Below the pieces are notes generated by a model. That model worked only from the letters and a program-made list of their open reading frames with translations, was not told the DNA's origin and made no database searches. DNA of 64,000 bases from Apus apus (taxonomy: Eukaryota; Chordata; Aves; Apodiformes; Apodidae). The position numbers were made by a program, and so were the translations under genes. The DNA is taken from assembly GCF_020740795.1 (NCBI RefSeq), contig NC_067283.1, forward strand, positions 59,241,966 through 59,305,965, read 5' to 3'. Shown here in pieces: positions 39,001 to 47,877 of this stretch (position 1 is the stretch's first letter; each line of letters begins with the position of its first letter).

Positions 39001-42000
39001 CACTGTTCTTAATGCATGCCAAGATACTATTGGCTCTCTTGGCCACAAGGGCACATTGCTGTCCCGTGAATAACTTGTTGTCCACCAAGACCCCAAGGTC
39101 CTTCTCCACGGGCCTGCTTTCTAGCAGGTCAATCCCTAATCTATACTGGTGCATGGTGTTTTTCCCAGTGCTTGGCAACCTTTTGGACACACTCCAGCAC
39201 CTCAATGTCTCTTTTAGTGGTGGTCCCAGAAGTGAAGACAGTATTCAAGGTGCTCCCTTGCTAGTGCCCAGAACAGAGGGACAATCACTTCCCTAGTTCT
39301 GCTGGCCACACTATTTCTCATACAAGCCAGGATGCTGTTGGCCTTCTTGGCCACCTGGGCACACTGCTGGCTCATATTCAGCTGGCTGTAAACCAATATC
39401 CCCAGGTCCTTCTCCTCTGGGCAGTTTTCCAGGCGCTCTTCCCCAAGCCTGTAGCATTATGTGGATTTATTGTGACCCAAGTGCAGGACTCAACACTCAG
39501 CCTTGCTGAAACTCATACAATTGGCCTCAGCCCATCCATCCAGCCTGTTGAGGTCCCTCCATAGAGCCTTCCTAACCTCAGGCAGATCAACACTCCCACT
39601 CAACATGGTGTCATCTGCAAACTTACTGAGGGTGCACTCAATCCAGATCACTAATAAGGAAAGAGAACTGGCTCCAACACTGAACTCTGGGGAACACCAC
39701 TCGTGACCAGCCACCAGCTGGATTTAACTACATTAACCACTCCATCCACCTAGTTTTTTACCCAGGGAAGAGTATGCCTATCCAAGCCATAAGAAGCCAG
39801 TTTCTCCAAGAGAATGATGTGGGAAAGGGCATCAAAGGTTTTACTAAAGCCTAGTTCTTCAGTGTAAGGGTGGTGAGACACTGGAACAGGCTGCCCAGAG
39901 ATGCTGTGGGGGCTCAGTCCCTGGAGGGGCAGTTTAGATGGGGCTCTGAGCAGCCTGTTCTAGCGGGAGGTGTCCCTGCCCATGCAGGGGAGTTGGAACT
40001 CAAAGATCTTTAAGGTCCCTTCCAACTCCAAACATTATGCGGTTCTGTGATAGGTAGACAACTTCCACTGTTTTTCCCTTACCACTAAGTGGGTTTCCCT
40101 GACATAGAAGGGAATCAGGTTAAGCAGGACCAGTTTTTCATCAACCCATGTTAAGTGGGCCTGATCACCTGGCTGTCCTGTATGACATGAGAGAATTTTT
40201 ATTAGACATATTTAGAGTTTTTTAACTAGATTCAACTAGTTCTTGAATTACCTAATTATTTCTTGTATAGTTTCTGTGTCTATATTTACACTCCAAATGG
40301 GTCTTTTGGCTTCATTGAGTAATAACCTCTTCAATTTCTCTTGTTCATGAGGTTCTCTAAAAATAACGACAGTATGTAATATTTTCCAATTAGTTCCAAA
40401 TTCAGCTTATTGCTATGTAATAAAAAAGTAAAACAAAATATTTTGCTTGTTGGTTGTGTTCAGTTTTGCTTGGTTTTGGGGTATTTTTTTTATTATTTAA
40501 CATAACAGGGTTAACATCTTATGGAAGGCCATAAAATATGCAGTCTTTCCAAACTGAGAGGATTATCAAGTAAGCAGTATAAACTTGCTTTAGTATTTGA
40601 CACAGAACAAAACAAAGTTTCATTTCATGAGAACAGTTCAATCTTTTAAACTATTAAAATTCCTAACTGTTTTTTAATTCCTAAACTAGTTATAAATATT
40701 TAATAAACTTATACTGGCAACTTACTCTCTGCCCAAAACACTTTGTTTCCAAAAGCTAGGCTTGCATACTTGGTAATAATTTTCCTCAACTGATCTTTAA
40801 AAACTACCAGGTCTGATATGGTTGCAAAAGCCACCAAACATATATAGGCAGCCTTTAGGCACTATTTTCAAACAGAAAACCAGGATAAGAAGTTTGAAGT
40901 AACACACAAATATGCATTAGACACTATTGACACAACTATAGATACAATATGCTTAATACCTTTGAAGCTGGCGAAGGAAGTGTTCTAGTAATTGCTGGAT
41001 AGGTGTGCTCTCGTTTTCAGCTGCAGTTGGACAGAGAAACACAGGTAAGTGCAATGGAATAGAACATAGGTATATTTATTTAAAAATATAAACAACACAA
41101 ACAAATACAAGTACAGCTTGTACAGATCCAAAGGTCAATGAGACATAGATTCCAATGTAGAAGTACATCAGATTCCCAAGCATACAGTAGTTATTTTTTC
41201 TCCTTTACTACTTGCAGACTTTTAATACTACTAAAAACAAGTAGACATTTAATCAGATGAAATGCTGAGTCTAGTAGTTGTAAAAAAATGTATTACATAA
41301 GGTGAAAGTGTTCCATATTTTTAAAGAAAAAGTGTAATTTTGATGCTCAAATACTGCAGTTGGGAAATCAACATTCTTAAAATGTTATCCATGCAATTTT
41401 GATTATTTGTTTATGATAACACCCATGTAATTAGCTTTTCAGAATCTTTTCAGTCAAAAAGAAGAGTGACAAATAGATGCAGATTTGCTGGCAAGAGATG
41501 TACTGACTGTAACTTCACTTCCTGTACAAATTAAAAAATAAACACTATATTTAATTACATGTTCCACACATTTCAGAGACACTGGCTTTAATGTGAAATT
41601 TGACAAACTAAAGCAGCATGCTGAAATCTAGAATTAAAATTCCCAACTTTTAATAAAATATAATGAAGAGCTATTTGCCTTCTTAATCAGAACAGGTAAG
41701 ATAAATTATGTGCTTTTGAACATTTTCCAAACAGATGAAAACAGAGAAGTCTTGTTAACACAGACATCAGTTTTTAGCTTGTTCATTTTTCAAGGCCCCA
41801 GACCGCCCAGAGACACAACACATTGACCAGAAAATTTCAGTTAGCCTTACTATGTAAGCTTGATAGCTGATGGACAGTATCCCTCAAATTGATTTGCAGT
41901 CATAATTAGAAAATTCCTCAATAAATTACTTGCCAAGTCAACAGGCAGTGTTCCAAAGGCAAGACTTAAAATATTCCTAAAGACCCAACTTTTTGCTACT

Positions 42001-45000
42001 GAGTTCCATTACCAGGCATATGTGTACTGAGATAATGATGCATTTGAAAATTCTTTTAAGTAGAAGTTTCCACTAGATAATATTAAGTTTTAACTATCAA
42101 GCAGTAGCCACAGCTAGAGAAAGCATGGCAAAATCTCAAGGGATTAAACATGCACAAGTTACCACACACAACTGTTAAGTATTTTGTCTGGTGATGAAAA
42201 TTAAAGACTGGTAAATGAAAACTGGGGGACTATGTTCTTTAAGTGATATTCCAGCTTACTGCCATACTTTTGCTGAAAATAGAGATTCTAAATTTAAAAT
42301 TCCACATAGGTTATAAAAAAAGACCACAACAATAGCTAAGCAGTCTCCACAAGATGTTTCTCTTGAACTGAGCAAAACTTCATCTGCGACACTTTGACCA
42401 TTGTTCTGTAAATGCTGAGAAGGAATTAGGGGAGAACTACACACAATACTTTTATACTAGCTTTATTCTGGCAAGTAAAAAAAAACAGAGACAGATGTCC
42501 TTCACAAGTTCAGTCACATGAAAACTTACTAAAACCCAGAAGCACCAAGAGGAGTTTTGATTTTTTCAGACAGCAGGAAAGTTCTGAATATTAAAAAAAT
42601 TAAAGTCTCTAGATTTCAGCAAATCGTCATGTAAATTTTACATTTTAGTACCTTTGACAAAAGCTTTGTTGTACGTGCTTTTAAAAATATGCAAGATGAT
42701 TTAATTTTCCACCCTGCTCACCTGGCTGAGTTCTGCATGCTCTGACAGGACGATCTGAAGGAGGTTCAACCTCCACTTTTTTCCCAGGATCAAAGTCATC
42801 AGTTTCTCCTTCAGTGTCACACTGTTCTTTCTCCCTTTTCCTCTTTTTCTCTTCCTAGCACAGCAGGAAGAAGACATATTTTAGAAGAATGTATTTGAAA
42901 TACACAATCCAACATAACGAAAGGTAACAGGCATCCTCAACCTATATCTGAGCCACAACACAGTTTAAACAAAAGTGCATATACTTTCACTATCACTTTT
43001 TCAATTTTCTTCTCCAATTAAAATTAATACTGCTTAGCTTTTGCTTCTTTGTATTTAATATACTATTGTTTTATCTTTAGTTACTGTACCTTTACTGAAA
43101 ATAATGTTAAACTCTGAAGCTATTTATATGGAAAATTGCATGAGAGTAAAGGAAGTTAATTTACTATTCTGTAAAGATCAGTCTGAACCTCTGCTTTGAC
43201 CAATTTGTTTTAAACAGGAATCAATAAACTATGCCATAATTTGGGAACAGTGTCGTCTAACAGTGGTAGCAATAAATAATCTCTTCCTGAGATTCAAAGC
43301 AAAGGCATACTTAAGTCATTGCTACAAACTTACAGTCTTTATTCACGGAAAAGCATACCTTCATTAACCTTGTTTAGCCTACAGCTTTGTTACTTATCTA
43401 TCTGTTGGGCTGACTCCCTTGAGAGGTATGCTGCTTATGCTTGTATCAAGGATGTCACTGGAAGACTACCAAACCTTGTAAATCACACTGACTATTATCC
43501 ACTGCTGCTGTTTCATGTAGGCACAAGTGATACAGCCAGGAGCAACCTGAATGCCATCAAGCATTACAGAGTTCTGGGAGTGGTGGTGAATGACTCAGGA
43601 GCACAGGTAGTCTTTTCATCAATCCTGATCAAAGGAAAGAGGCTTCAAAGGGCCAACTGAATTGGGAAAATGGTTACAGGAGTGGTGCCACAGCCAGGGC
43701 TTCGGCTACTTAGACCATGGGGCTTGCTTTGAGAAATCTAGTCTCCTAGGGCCTGCTGAGGTCCACCTCTCAGAGAACAGGGTGAGCATCTTTGGCCGTA
43801 GCTGTGCCAATTTAATAAAGAGGGCTTTAAACTAGAGATGCTGAGGAAGAGGATCCTCAGTCTATCCCACTGCCAACACTCTGAGGCCAATGTTGGTAAG
43901 AGATGCCCTGGGCCTGAAAGGATCACAGGCCAGCAGAACACCTGAAATACATGAGAATCTAATTCCAGTCAGTAAGACAGTTTCAATGGGGGTCCAACTT
44001 ATATGCCTCTATGCAAATGCATGTAGCATGTGGAACACACACGAAAAGTTGCAGACACGTGCACGTGTAGAGTCCTGAAATGAAAAAGGGACTCAGACCA
44101 GCTGCCTTGACAACCAGGATGCAGCAATACAAATTTCTGTTTCATTCAAGCCAACTAGTTTGTCTGCAAGAGTGTAGACTAATTTAGTGTGCTTATTTTT
44201 TACTGGACAAGGAATAGGAGTGGAAGGATGAGCAACTTGCTTATCTGGCCAAGACACAGCACAAAAGTTGGAAGTTTTATGGCCTCACAACTACAGCTAC
44301 AGGACCTGACATTTTATTAGTGTGACTGCCTGAATGGAAAGCTCCATGGTCGAAGGTTGTGTCAACAAGGCGTGAGACAAGATTTCATAGCCAGAGACTG
44401 TATCAACAAAACCAGGAGCGGTTTGCATTTTTAGAGGACAGTGGCTCTTCCACCCCCCAGCTTCCTTAATTATGAAGCATTCTTAGGCAACTAAGAACCA
44501 ATCAGCACACAACTTGTGCTAAAACCCAACACTGAGTAGCAGGTAAAAGTAGCGGGCTCAAAATATTTAGCTGCACGCACCTGCTATCCACGGACCACAA
44601 TATAACTCCAAGATTGTCACTGGATCCAAGGGTAGAGTTATCTTTTTTATCCCCTTCTTCTTAGTGTCTCTCTCTCTGTTTCTAACCTTATTCTTGGCAC
44701 TTAAGAGTAACATCATTTCTCATTTTGCTAAGTTTTTCCACTTGTAACCTGTTACTTTGAGAATACAGTTTTACCAAGTTTTATTAGTTGTAACCTGTTG
44801 TTTGAGAATAATATCATTGTGTGTTTTTTGGCAAGATTTATACTCACACTAGATTTTAAGTAAAGTTGTTTCAACTTCCTGAGTAATTGTTATTACTCCC
44901 GAGTACTACACAGAGAATGAAGAGGTTAACCTTGCCTCTGGGGCTGTTAAGAGGTTAACTTTGCTGGTACTCACTGAGAGGGACTGGCCTGAACCTTACC

Positions 45001-47877
45001 TTAACCCAGTTGATCCAGATTGGACACCATGCCTGCAGGGCTGGGTTACAGTGGGGATGGGATGTTACTGGCAGCACTGGGACGTGGTGGGATGACTCTA
45101 TGACTGGAGCATGGGAATGGATTTGTACAAGCTCTTCAGGAAGAACAGGTAGGGGAGAAGAGGAGGGAGTGTCACCCTCTACATCAATGATCACCCGGAG
45201 TCCATTCAGCTTTGCCAGGGGATGGATGAGGAACTGACCAAGAGCTGATGGATCAAGGTTACAGGGAAGCCAGGGGCAGGTGATACCACAGTGGGGGTCT
45301 CCTACATGCCACCTGACCAGGAAGACTGAGCAGATAAGGCTCTCTATAGATAGACAGGAGCAGCCTGGTGGTCACAAGCCCTGGTCCTCATGGGTGATTT
45401 CAACCATCCCAACATCTGCTGGAGGGACAACACAGCAAGGCACCAGCAATCCAGGTGGTTCCTGGAATGCAATGATAACAATTTCTTTTTCCAAGTGGTA
45501 GAGGAACCAGTGAGTAAATGTGCTGTGTTGGACCTGGTTCTCACCAACAAGGACAAGCTGGTGTCAACGTTAAGCTTCAGGGCAGCCTTGGCTGCAGTGA
45601 CCGCAAAATGCTGGAATTCAGGATCCTCAGGGATATAAGGAGGATGTGCAGCAAGTCTGCTACCCTGGACTTCAGGAAAGCAGAGCATCTACAAAGGCAA
45701 GGGGGAATGGTTTCAAGCGAAAAGAGGGTAGATTTGGAATAGAAATTAGGAAGAAATTCTTTACTATGAGAGTGGTGAGACACTGAAACAGGTTGCCCAG
45801 TAAAACTGTGGATGTCCTCTCCTGGAAGTGTTCAAGGACAGCTGAATGAGGCTTTGTGCAACCTGGTCTCATGGGAGGTATCCCTGCCAATGCAAGGGGA
45901 TTGGAACTAGATGATTATTAAGGTTCCTTCCAGCCCAAACTATTCTATGATTCCATGAATCTGTGATTGTTTTGCATGTACTAGTAACAAAGTTCTGGAA
46001 AAAAATAATTTAAAAAAAATCCACACAAAAGTAAGCAAAGGCAAAACAATTGATTTGATGCTGTAAGATCTCGTATTAAAGATAGTTCTTTTGCTACATT
46101 ACAAGTCTGAGACATATTCTTAACTGAAACATTTGAAAATGTCTCTACAAAATAAGTTTTCCACTATATGCCCTTTATTCAAGAGCTTCTGAACAATCCT
46201 ACAGCATGTATCACTGTTAGAAGCCTAACAAATAAATCATTTGAAATGGCAGATATTAGCTATACACACATTAAAAAAAGTACTAAATATGTCATTTTGC
46301 GGATAGTAAAAGTACTTGACAGAAAAGAATTGAAAAATCTAAGAGGTCAGAGAATCCTCAGTACACAAAAGAAATATTATTAAAATAAAACTGTACAGAT
46401 AACTGTATCGTCTATGTCTTCTTGCTGATTTTCCTAAAGGTTCAGCATGGACAATTAAGGTGATCACACCATTTGCTACTAAGAAAACCATGAAACCTAG
46501 CATGCAGGTTATTCTAAATAAGGGTCAAGAAGACTACTGTACTAGAGTACTCAAAAGCCCAGTTTTTGGAAAGCTGTTCAGAGTAGACATATCAGTTTCA
46601 ATGTGCAATAACTTAGCATATCTCTGGAAGAGAAATGCAATCTAGATTTATTTAAAAAGTCTTATTTCAAATGAAACTATACACACAGAAGGATTTTTAT
46701 ACATTTGTGAAGTGCTGTCTCCAAATAATAATTTTCTGGCAACGGTAAAATAAAACAAAACAAAAACAAAACAAAAAAAACCTCTACACCAGATTTTAGA
46801 TCTGATAAGCAAGTATAAACAAGACTGGTATGTCTGAATTCTAAAAATCACAGCTTACCTTTCTCTTTCTTCTTTCCTCATCATCTAGATGCTTTTCTTT
46901 TACCTTCTCAGACTTTTTTTTCTTTTTTTTCTTCTTTTCTTTATGTCGTTCACGCTCATGATCTGATCTGTCATCATAGTAACTAGAATCATGCCCTGAC
47001 CCAGAAAGTTCAGTCACTTCACTTCCTCCAACTTTAAGCACCAGCTTTAAAGGTTTTTCCAAAGGTTTATCCACATAATCTGAATTTAAAAAGTAAAACA
47101 TTTCATGAACACACAGAGAGATGATAGCATACAGCAATTACTGATGCTTCTTATGGAAATACTGTCTTCAAGAATTTGCTGCAGTTTGAAAATGTATTAT
47201 ATAGATTTGATGAGCGAACTAATAGATAAGAGTAATAAATACAAGAAACAGTTATTCAGCACGTTTTACATCATGATTTTCCACAAACTTGTAATACCTA
47301 AGGTACTAACTCCTCAGCTTTCCCCGAAAACGTCACAAGACCCTTTTCCAGAGTAAGGGGAAATTAAGTATCCCTCAACCAGTCCTGTAACCGGGACCCA
47401 TCAGTAACAGCCGTACGAACCACAGATATGCTTGGTCTCAAAACCCACCACACCGGCGTCGGCTTTGCGTTCCCCGTCCCCCTCCCGAGCCGACTTCGTA
47501 CGGACGCGACAGACTCCCACCTCCTCCAGGCCACCGCCCACGTCACCTCTCGCAACCCCCGCCGCTCGGGAGCCCCGCAACACCCTGCAGCCCCTCTGCC
47601 TGCCCTCCCCCGGCAGCGGGACGGCGGCTGAGGCGCGGCCCCGAGGCGCTCTCCCGCTCCCAGCAGCTCACGCGTTCAGACGAGGATCTCTCCCTTCAGG
47701 CGCTTCGCAGCGACCCAGCCCACGAAGATACGCGAGGGCTAGGACAGACACGTCTCCAGGTACAAAGACGGGTCCCCCTGCTCTGTATCGCCCCCAGTTC
47801 TTACCGCTGTATGCGGTGGTGGAGGCCGAGCGCCATTCCGCCTTCTCGGCTTTATGTTTCTTGTGCTTCTTCCCCAT
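11940..47877 (-). CDS. BRD9: BRD9, bromodomain-containing protein 9 (16 coding exons, complete)
   Basis: BRD9 reads acetyl-lysine through one bromodomain and is a defining subunit of the nuclear non-canonical BAF (GBAF) remodeller. Coding exons, 5' to 3' on the minus strand: 47877-47805, 47079-46859, 42854-42722, 41020-40960, 38132-37988, 34914-34804, 34044-33869, 30718-30586, 28463-28388, 26451-26356, 25576-25444, 18454-18343, 16803-16765, 14234-14132, 12925-12758, 12040-11940. All have AG/GT borders, join in phase and sum to 1881 nt (626 residues plus stop), against about 597 in the common human form. The excess includes the exon 7 insert starting [10 protein letters not shown], known from a longer isoform, plus 9 extra residues in exons 1-2. 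Order: Lys-rich N terminus (about 70-110), bromodomain (about 145-248, with Asn225 and Tyr231), DUF3512 region (about 300-500), acidic/Ser-rich C terminus. One pocket residue differs from human (V172). Introns 3, 6, 8 and 12 and most of 5 hold nothing I recognise; the others carry repeats listed separately. Identification rests on near-identity to remembered human BRD9. Confidence 0.97.
12758..12925 (-). CDS. BRD9: BRD9 coding exon 15
   Basis: Encodes [20 protein letters not shown], then [20 protein letters not shown] and [17 protein letters not shown], near-identical to human. Acceptor CTTAG|, donor CTTG|GTAAAG. Confidence 0.96.
14132..14234 (-). CDS. BRD9: BRD9 coding exon 14
   Basis: Encodes [20 protein letters not shown] then [14 protein letters not shown], the Ser-rich segment that is VGDTLGDSSSSVLEFMSMKS in human. 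Acceptor AATAG|, donor CTAG|GTGAGT. Confidence 0.93.
15628..16485 (-). mobile_element. CR1 LINE 3' half in BRD9 intron 13
   Basis: Opens AATCATAGAATCACAGAATC and GGTTGGAAAAGACCTCTAAG (CR1 3' end reversed). The minus strand reads fragments of the C-terminal ORF2 region such as [20 protein letters not shown] and [13 protein letters not shown]. It is in the same orientation as BRD9. The 5' end is truncated near 16485. Confidence 0.9.
16765..16803 (-). CDS. BRD9: BRD9 coding exon 13 (39 nt)
   Basis: A small in-phase exon encoding [13 protein letters not shown], matching human RRNVPMKPPDEAK. Acceptor TTCCAG|, donor AAA|GTAAGT. Its length means skipping would keep the frame. Confidence 0.92.
18343..18454 (-). 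CDS. BRD9: BRD9 coding exon 12
   Basis: Encodes [20 protein letters not shown] then [17 protein letters not shown], against human LQEFVKDAGSYSKKVVDDLL. Acceptor CTAG|, donor CAG|GTGTGT. The preceding intron (18455-25443) is the second largest of the gene and is filled with transposons. Confidence 0.95.
18718..18838. repeat. A/C-rich low-complexity tract
   Basis: About 120 bp made almost only of A and C in AACC, AAACC and AAAAC units, just left of a CR1 fragment in BRD9 intron 11. Similar shorter tracts occur at about 1985-2045, 22105-22165 and 46750-46780. Confidence 0.85.
18895..19125 (+). mobile_element. CR1 LINE ORF2 start fragment (endonuclease)
   Basis: Matches the beginning of the CR1 endonuclease passage found at 22258 and 45055: GGGGAACAAACGTGAGGAGT, then the ATGACTGGAGCATGGGAAATGG stretch (in part). 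It keeps a Ser codon (TCG) at the position where the other two copies have TAG. Truncated at both sides and followed 45 bp later by a run of about 22 T. Confidence 0.75.
20539..20896 (+). mobile_element. Probable ERV LTR in BRD9 intron 11
   Basis: About 358 bp beginning TGTGGTGCC and ending TTTCTTTGTTTCA. The end passage (GCGCAGTCAATGAAGAATAC, then TTGTTTGCTGTTGAGTTCAA) reads like an LTR R-U5 with a degenerate polyadenylation signal. No target duplication could be confirmed, so ends are approximate. Confidence 0.45.
22258..25080 (+). mobile_element. CR1 LINE, nearly complete ORF2 plus 3' UTR (dead)
   Basis: About 2.8 kb, the longest transposon of the window, antisense to BRD9 in intron 11. 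Order: endonuclease start [50 protein letters not shown] (to about 22910); linker; RT with [39 protein letters not shown] and [17 protein letters not shown] (about 23680-24330); C-terminal region; 3' UTR ending CCATTCTATGATTCTATGAT at about 25078. In the endonuclease frame, stops lie at 22441, 22537, 22618 and 22642, and RT has frameshifts (for example around 23960-24150), so it is not functional. ORF1 is absent. Confidence 0.95.
25444..25576 (-). CDS. BRD9: BRD9 coding exon 11
   Basis: Encodes [20 protein letters not shown] then [18 protein letters not shown], a strongly conserved BRD9 segment. Acceptor CTAG|, donor TAAG|GTAAGC. A CR1 LINE of about 2.8 kb ends some 360 bp away in the following intron. 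Confidence 0.95.
26356..26451 (-). CDS. BRD9: BRD9 coding exon 10
   Basis: Encodes [20 protein letters not shown] then [11 protein letters not shown], very close to human. Acceptor ATTAG|, donor AAAG|GTAAAT. Confidence 0.95.
26885..27175 (-). mobile_element. CR1 LINE tail in BRD9 intron 9
   Basis: Starts AATCATAGGATGCCAGGTTG GAAGGGA-like (CR1 3' end reversed) and continues with CCAACCTTTCCAGG. Diverged and 5'-truncated; right limit approximate. Confidence 0.7.
28388..28463 (-). CDS. BRD9: BRD9 coding exon 9
   Basis: Encodes [20 protein letters not shown] plus DPEAE, matching human MGYLKRNGDGSLLYSVVN. Acceptor TTACAG|, donor AAG|GTAAAT; 76 nt ending one base into a Glu codon. Confidence 0.95.
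30586..30718 (-). CDS. BRD9: BRD9 coding exon 8 (start of DUF3512 region)
   Basis: Encodes [20 protein letters not shown] and [20 protein letters not shown], nearly identical to human. The donor is AAG|GTCTAA, which departs from the consensus at +3 to +6, but reading through would add one Val and stop, so this junction is needed for the full-length protein. Confidence 0.95.
32502..32830 (+). pseudogene. CNBP: 5'-truncated CNBP (ZNF9) retrocopy
   Basis: In-frame codons from 32502 to the TAA at 32637-32639 read [20 protein letters not shown], then TSEVNCYCC and [12 protein letters not shown], matching the last two CCHC zinc knuckles of CNBP (human [19 protein letters not shown]...HLARECTIEATA). 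Both knuckles keep the C-X2-C-X4-H-X4-C spacing, but the second has several substitutions (Arg to Cys, Gly to Trp, Arg to Trp). The following sequence is like a 3' UTR, with AATAAA at 32803-32808. There is no start codon or N-terminal knuckles and no clear A-tail. It lies antisense in BRD9 intron 7 and is most likely untranslated. CNBP is a nucleic-acid binding protein, so the coding match is specific. Confidence 0.85.
33869..34044 (-). CDS. BRD9: BRD9 coding exon 7 (linker after the bromodomain)
   Basis: Begins [20 protein letters not shown], the segment present only in the longer human isoform, then runs through [20 protein letters not shown] to [12 protein letters not shown]. Human isoforms that join MMSK directly to QAALLG imply an internal acceptor here. 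Donor TTAG|GTAAAG. Confidence 0.95.
34804..34914 (-). CDS. BRD9: BRD9 coding exon 6 (bromodomain alpha-B/C, acetyl-lysine Asn)
   Basis: Encodes [20 protein letters not shown] and [17 protein letters not shown]. Asn225 in TYNRP is the conserved residue that hydrogen-bonds acetyl-lysine, with Tyr231 six residues on; both are intact. 111 nt, phase 0 at both ends, donor AAA|GTAAG. Confidence 0.97.
37515..37645 (-). mobile_element. CR1 LINE tail fragment in BRD9 intron 5
   Basis: AGAATAGTTTGGGTTGGAAG GGACC-like start and a following CTCAACTACCCATG passage, the reversed CR1 3' end, ending near a run of T at 37616-37625. Confidence 0.7.
37988..38132 (-). CDS. BRD9: BRD9 coding exon 5 (bromodomain ZA loop and alpha-A)
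   Basis: Encodes [20 protein letters not shown] and then [16 protein letters not shown], the ZA loop that lines the acetyl-lysine pocket. Human BRD9 and BRD7 have Phe where this gene has Val172 (codon GTT at 38105-38107). Ala/Ser, Val/Ala and Glu/Gln changes nearby are conservative. Acceptor TTTAG|, donor AAG|GTGAA. Confidence 0.96.
38461..39182 (-). mobile_element. CR1 LINE of another subfamily nested in the outer CR1
   Basis: Begins TAGAATCATAGGGGTTAGAT and carries the CCTCCTGTTGCAGCAGG and CACAGTAAAGAAGTTCTTCC passages of the CR1-F-like type. Minus-strand frame reads [20 protein letters not shown] and [20 protein letters not shown]. It displaces part of the outer element. Confidence 0.75.
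39855..40052 (+). mobile_element. CR1 LINE tail inserted head-to-head in the outer CR1
   Basis: About 198 bp on the plus strand: TTCTTCAGTGTAAGGGTGGT, then CTGGAACAGGCTGCCCAGAG, ending CGGTTCTGTGATAG. Its removal restores the outer minus-strand CR1. Confidence 0.85.
40960..41020 (-). CDS. BRD9: BRD9 coding exon 4 (start of the bromodomain, alpha-Z)
   Basis: Encodes [19 protein letters not shown], identical to human as I recall it. This is the alpha-Z helix of the bromodomain. Acceptor TGCAG|, donor AAAG|GTATT; 61 nt, ending two bases into an Arg codon. Confidence 0.96.
42722..42854 (-). CDS. BRD9: BRD9 coding exon 3 (residues 99-142)
   Basis: Encodes [17 protein letters not shown] followed by [14 protein letters not shown] and [10 protein letters not shown], matching human BRD9 upstream of the bromodomain with few substitutions. 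Acceptor TAG|, donor CAG|GTGAG. It ends one base into an Ala codon. Confidence 0.96.
43480..44065 (+). mobile_element. CR1 LINE ORF1 end (esterase-like domain) and ORF2 start
   Basis: In BRD9 intron 2. Readable ORF1 residues include [20 protein letters not shown] and [10 protein letters not shown], the SGNH-hydrolase-like region of CR1 ORF1. After the ORF1 end comes the ORF2 start passage (GTGGAACACACACGAAAAGT). This is the only ORF1 sequence in the window. It is interrupted at 44066 by another element and continues at about 45027. The left border is uncertain and could be further left. Confidence 0.8.
44066..45026. mobile_element. LTR-like insertion inside a CR1
   Basis: About 960 bp separating two parts of one CR1. 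It begins TGTAGAGTCC and ends GATTGGACA, weakly inverted ends, and holds a TATA-like motif near 44600 and an end region rich in T with AAGTAAAGTTG. No convincing target duplication or polyadenylation signal was found, so LTR identity is only likely. Contains no retroviral coding sequence. Confidence 0.4.
45027..45975 (+). mobile_element. CR1 LINE continuation: endonuclease joined to 3' UTR
   Basis: Continues the CR1 of 43480-44065. Reads [27 protein letters not shown] and [12 protein letters not shown], then near 45700 leaps from the end of the endonuclease to the 3' UTR, leaving out all of RT. Ends TTCTATGATTCCATGAATCT near 45965. In-frame stops at 45150, 45246, 45327 and 45351 are at the same positions as in the 22258 copy. 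Confidence 0.92.
46859..47079 (-). CDS. BRD9: BRD9 coding exon 2 (residues 25-98, Lys-rich)
   Basis: Encodes [19 protein letters not shown], then the stretch rich in Lys, Asp and Glu with a run of eight Lys. It has two residues more than human near SEKVKEKH. The basic run is a likely nuclear localisation signal (inference). Acceptor TTCAG| at 47080-47081, donor AAG|GTAAG. Confidence 0.96.
47805..47877 (-). CDS. BRD9: BRD9 coding exon 1 (residues 1-24)
   Basis: Starts at the ATG on the minus strand at 47877-47875 and opens with [17 protein letters not shown], the hallmark BRD9 N terminus. It is about 7 residues longer than human before the DY(V/A)DKPLEKP junction. Donor is G|GTAAG at 47804; the last base completes an Asp codon with exon 2. 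The exon lies inside the CpG island. Confidence 0.95.

Larger units (their letters stand above)
38285..40195 (-). mobile_element. CR1 LINE (outer element) split by two other CR1 copies
   Basis: A minus-strand CR1 in BRD9 intron 4. Segments 38285-38460 (3' end), 39183-39854 and 40053-40195 line up as one element. The last two join exactly across an insert (ACTAAAGCCTAG | GTAGACAAC). Between the first two, about 250 bp expected of CR1 is missing. Minus-strand frames contain short ORF2 pieces such as [20 protein letters not shown] and [19 protein letters not shown]. Confidence 0.8.
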
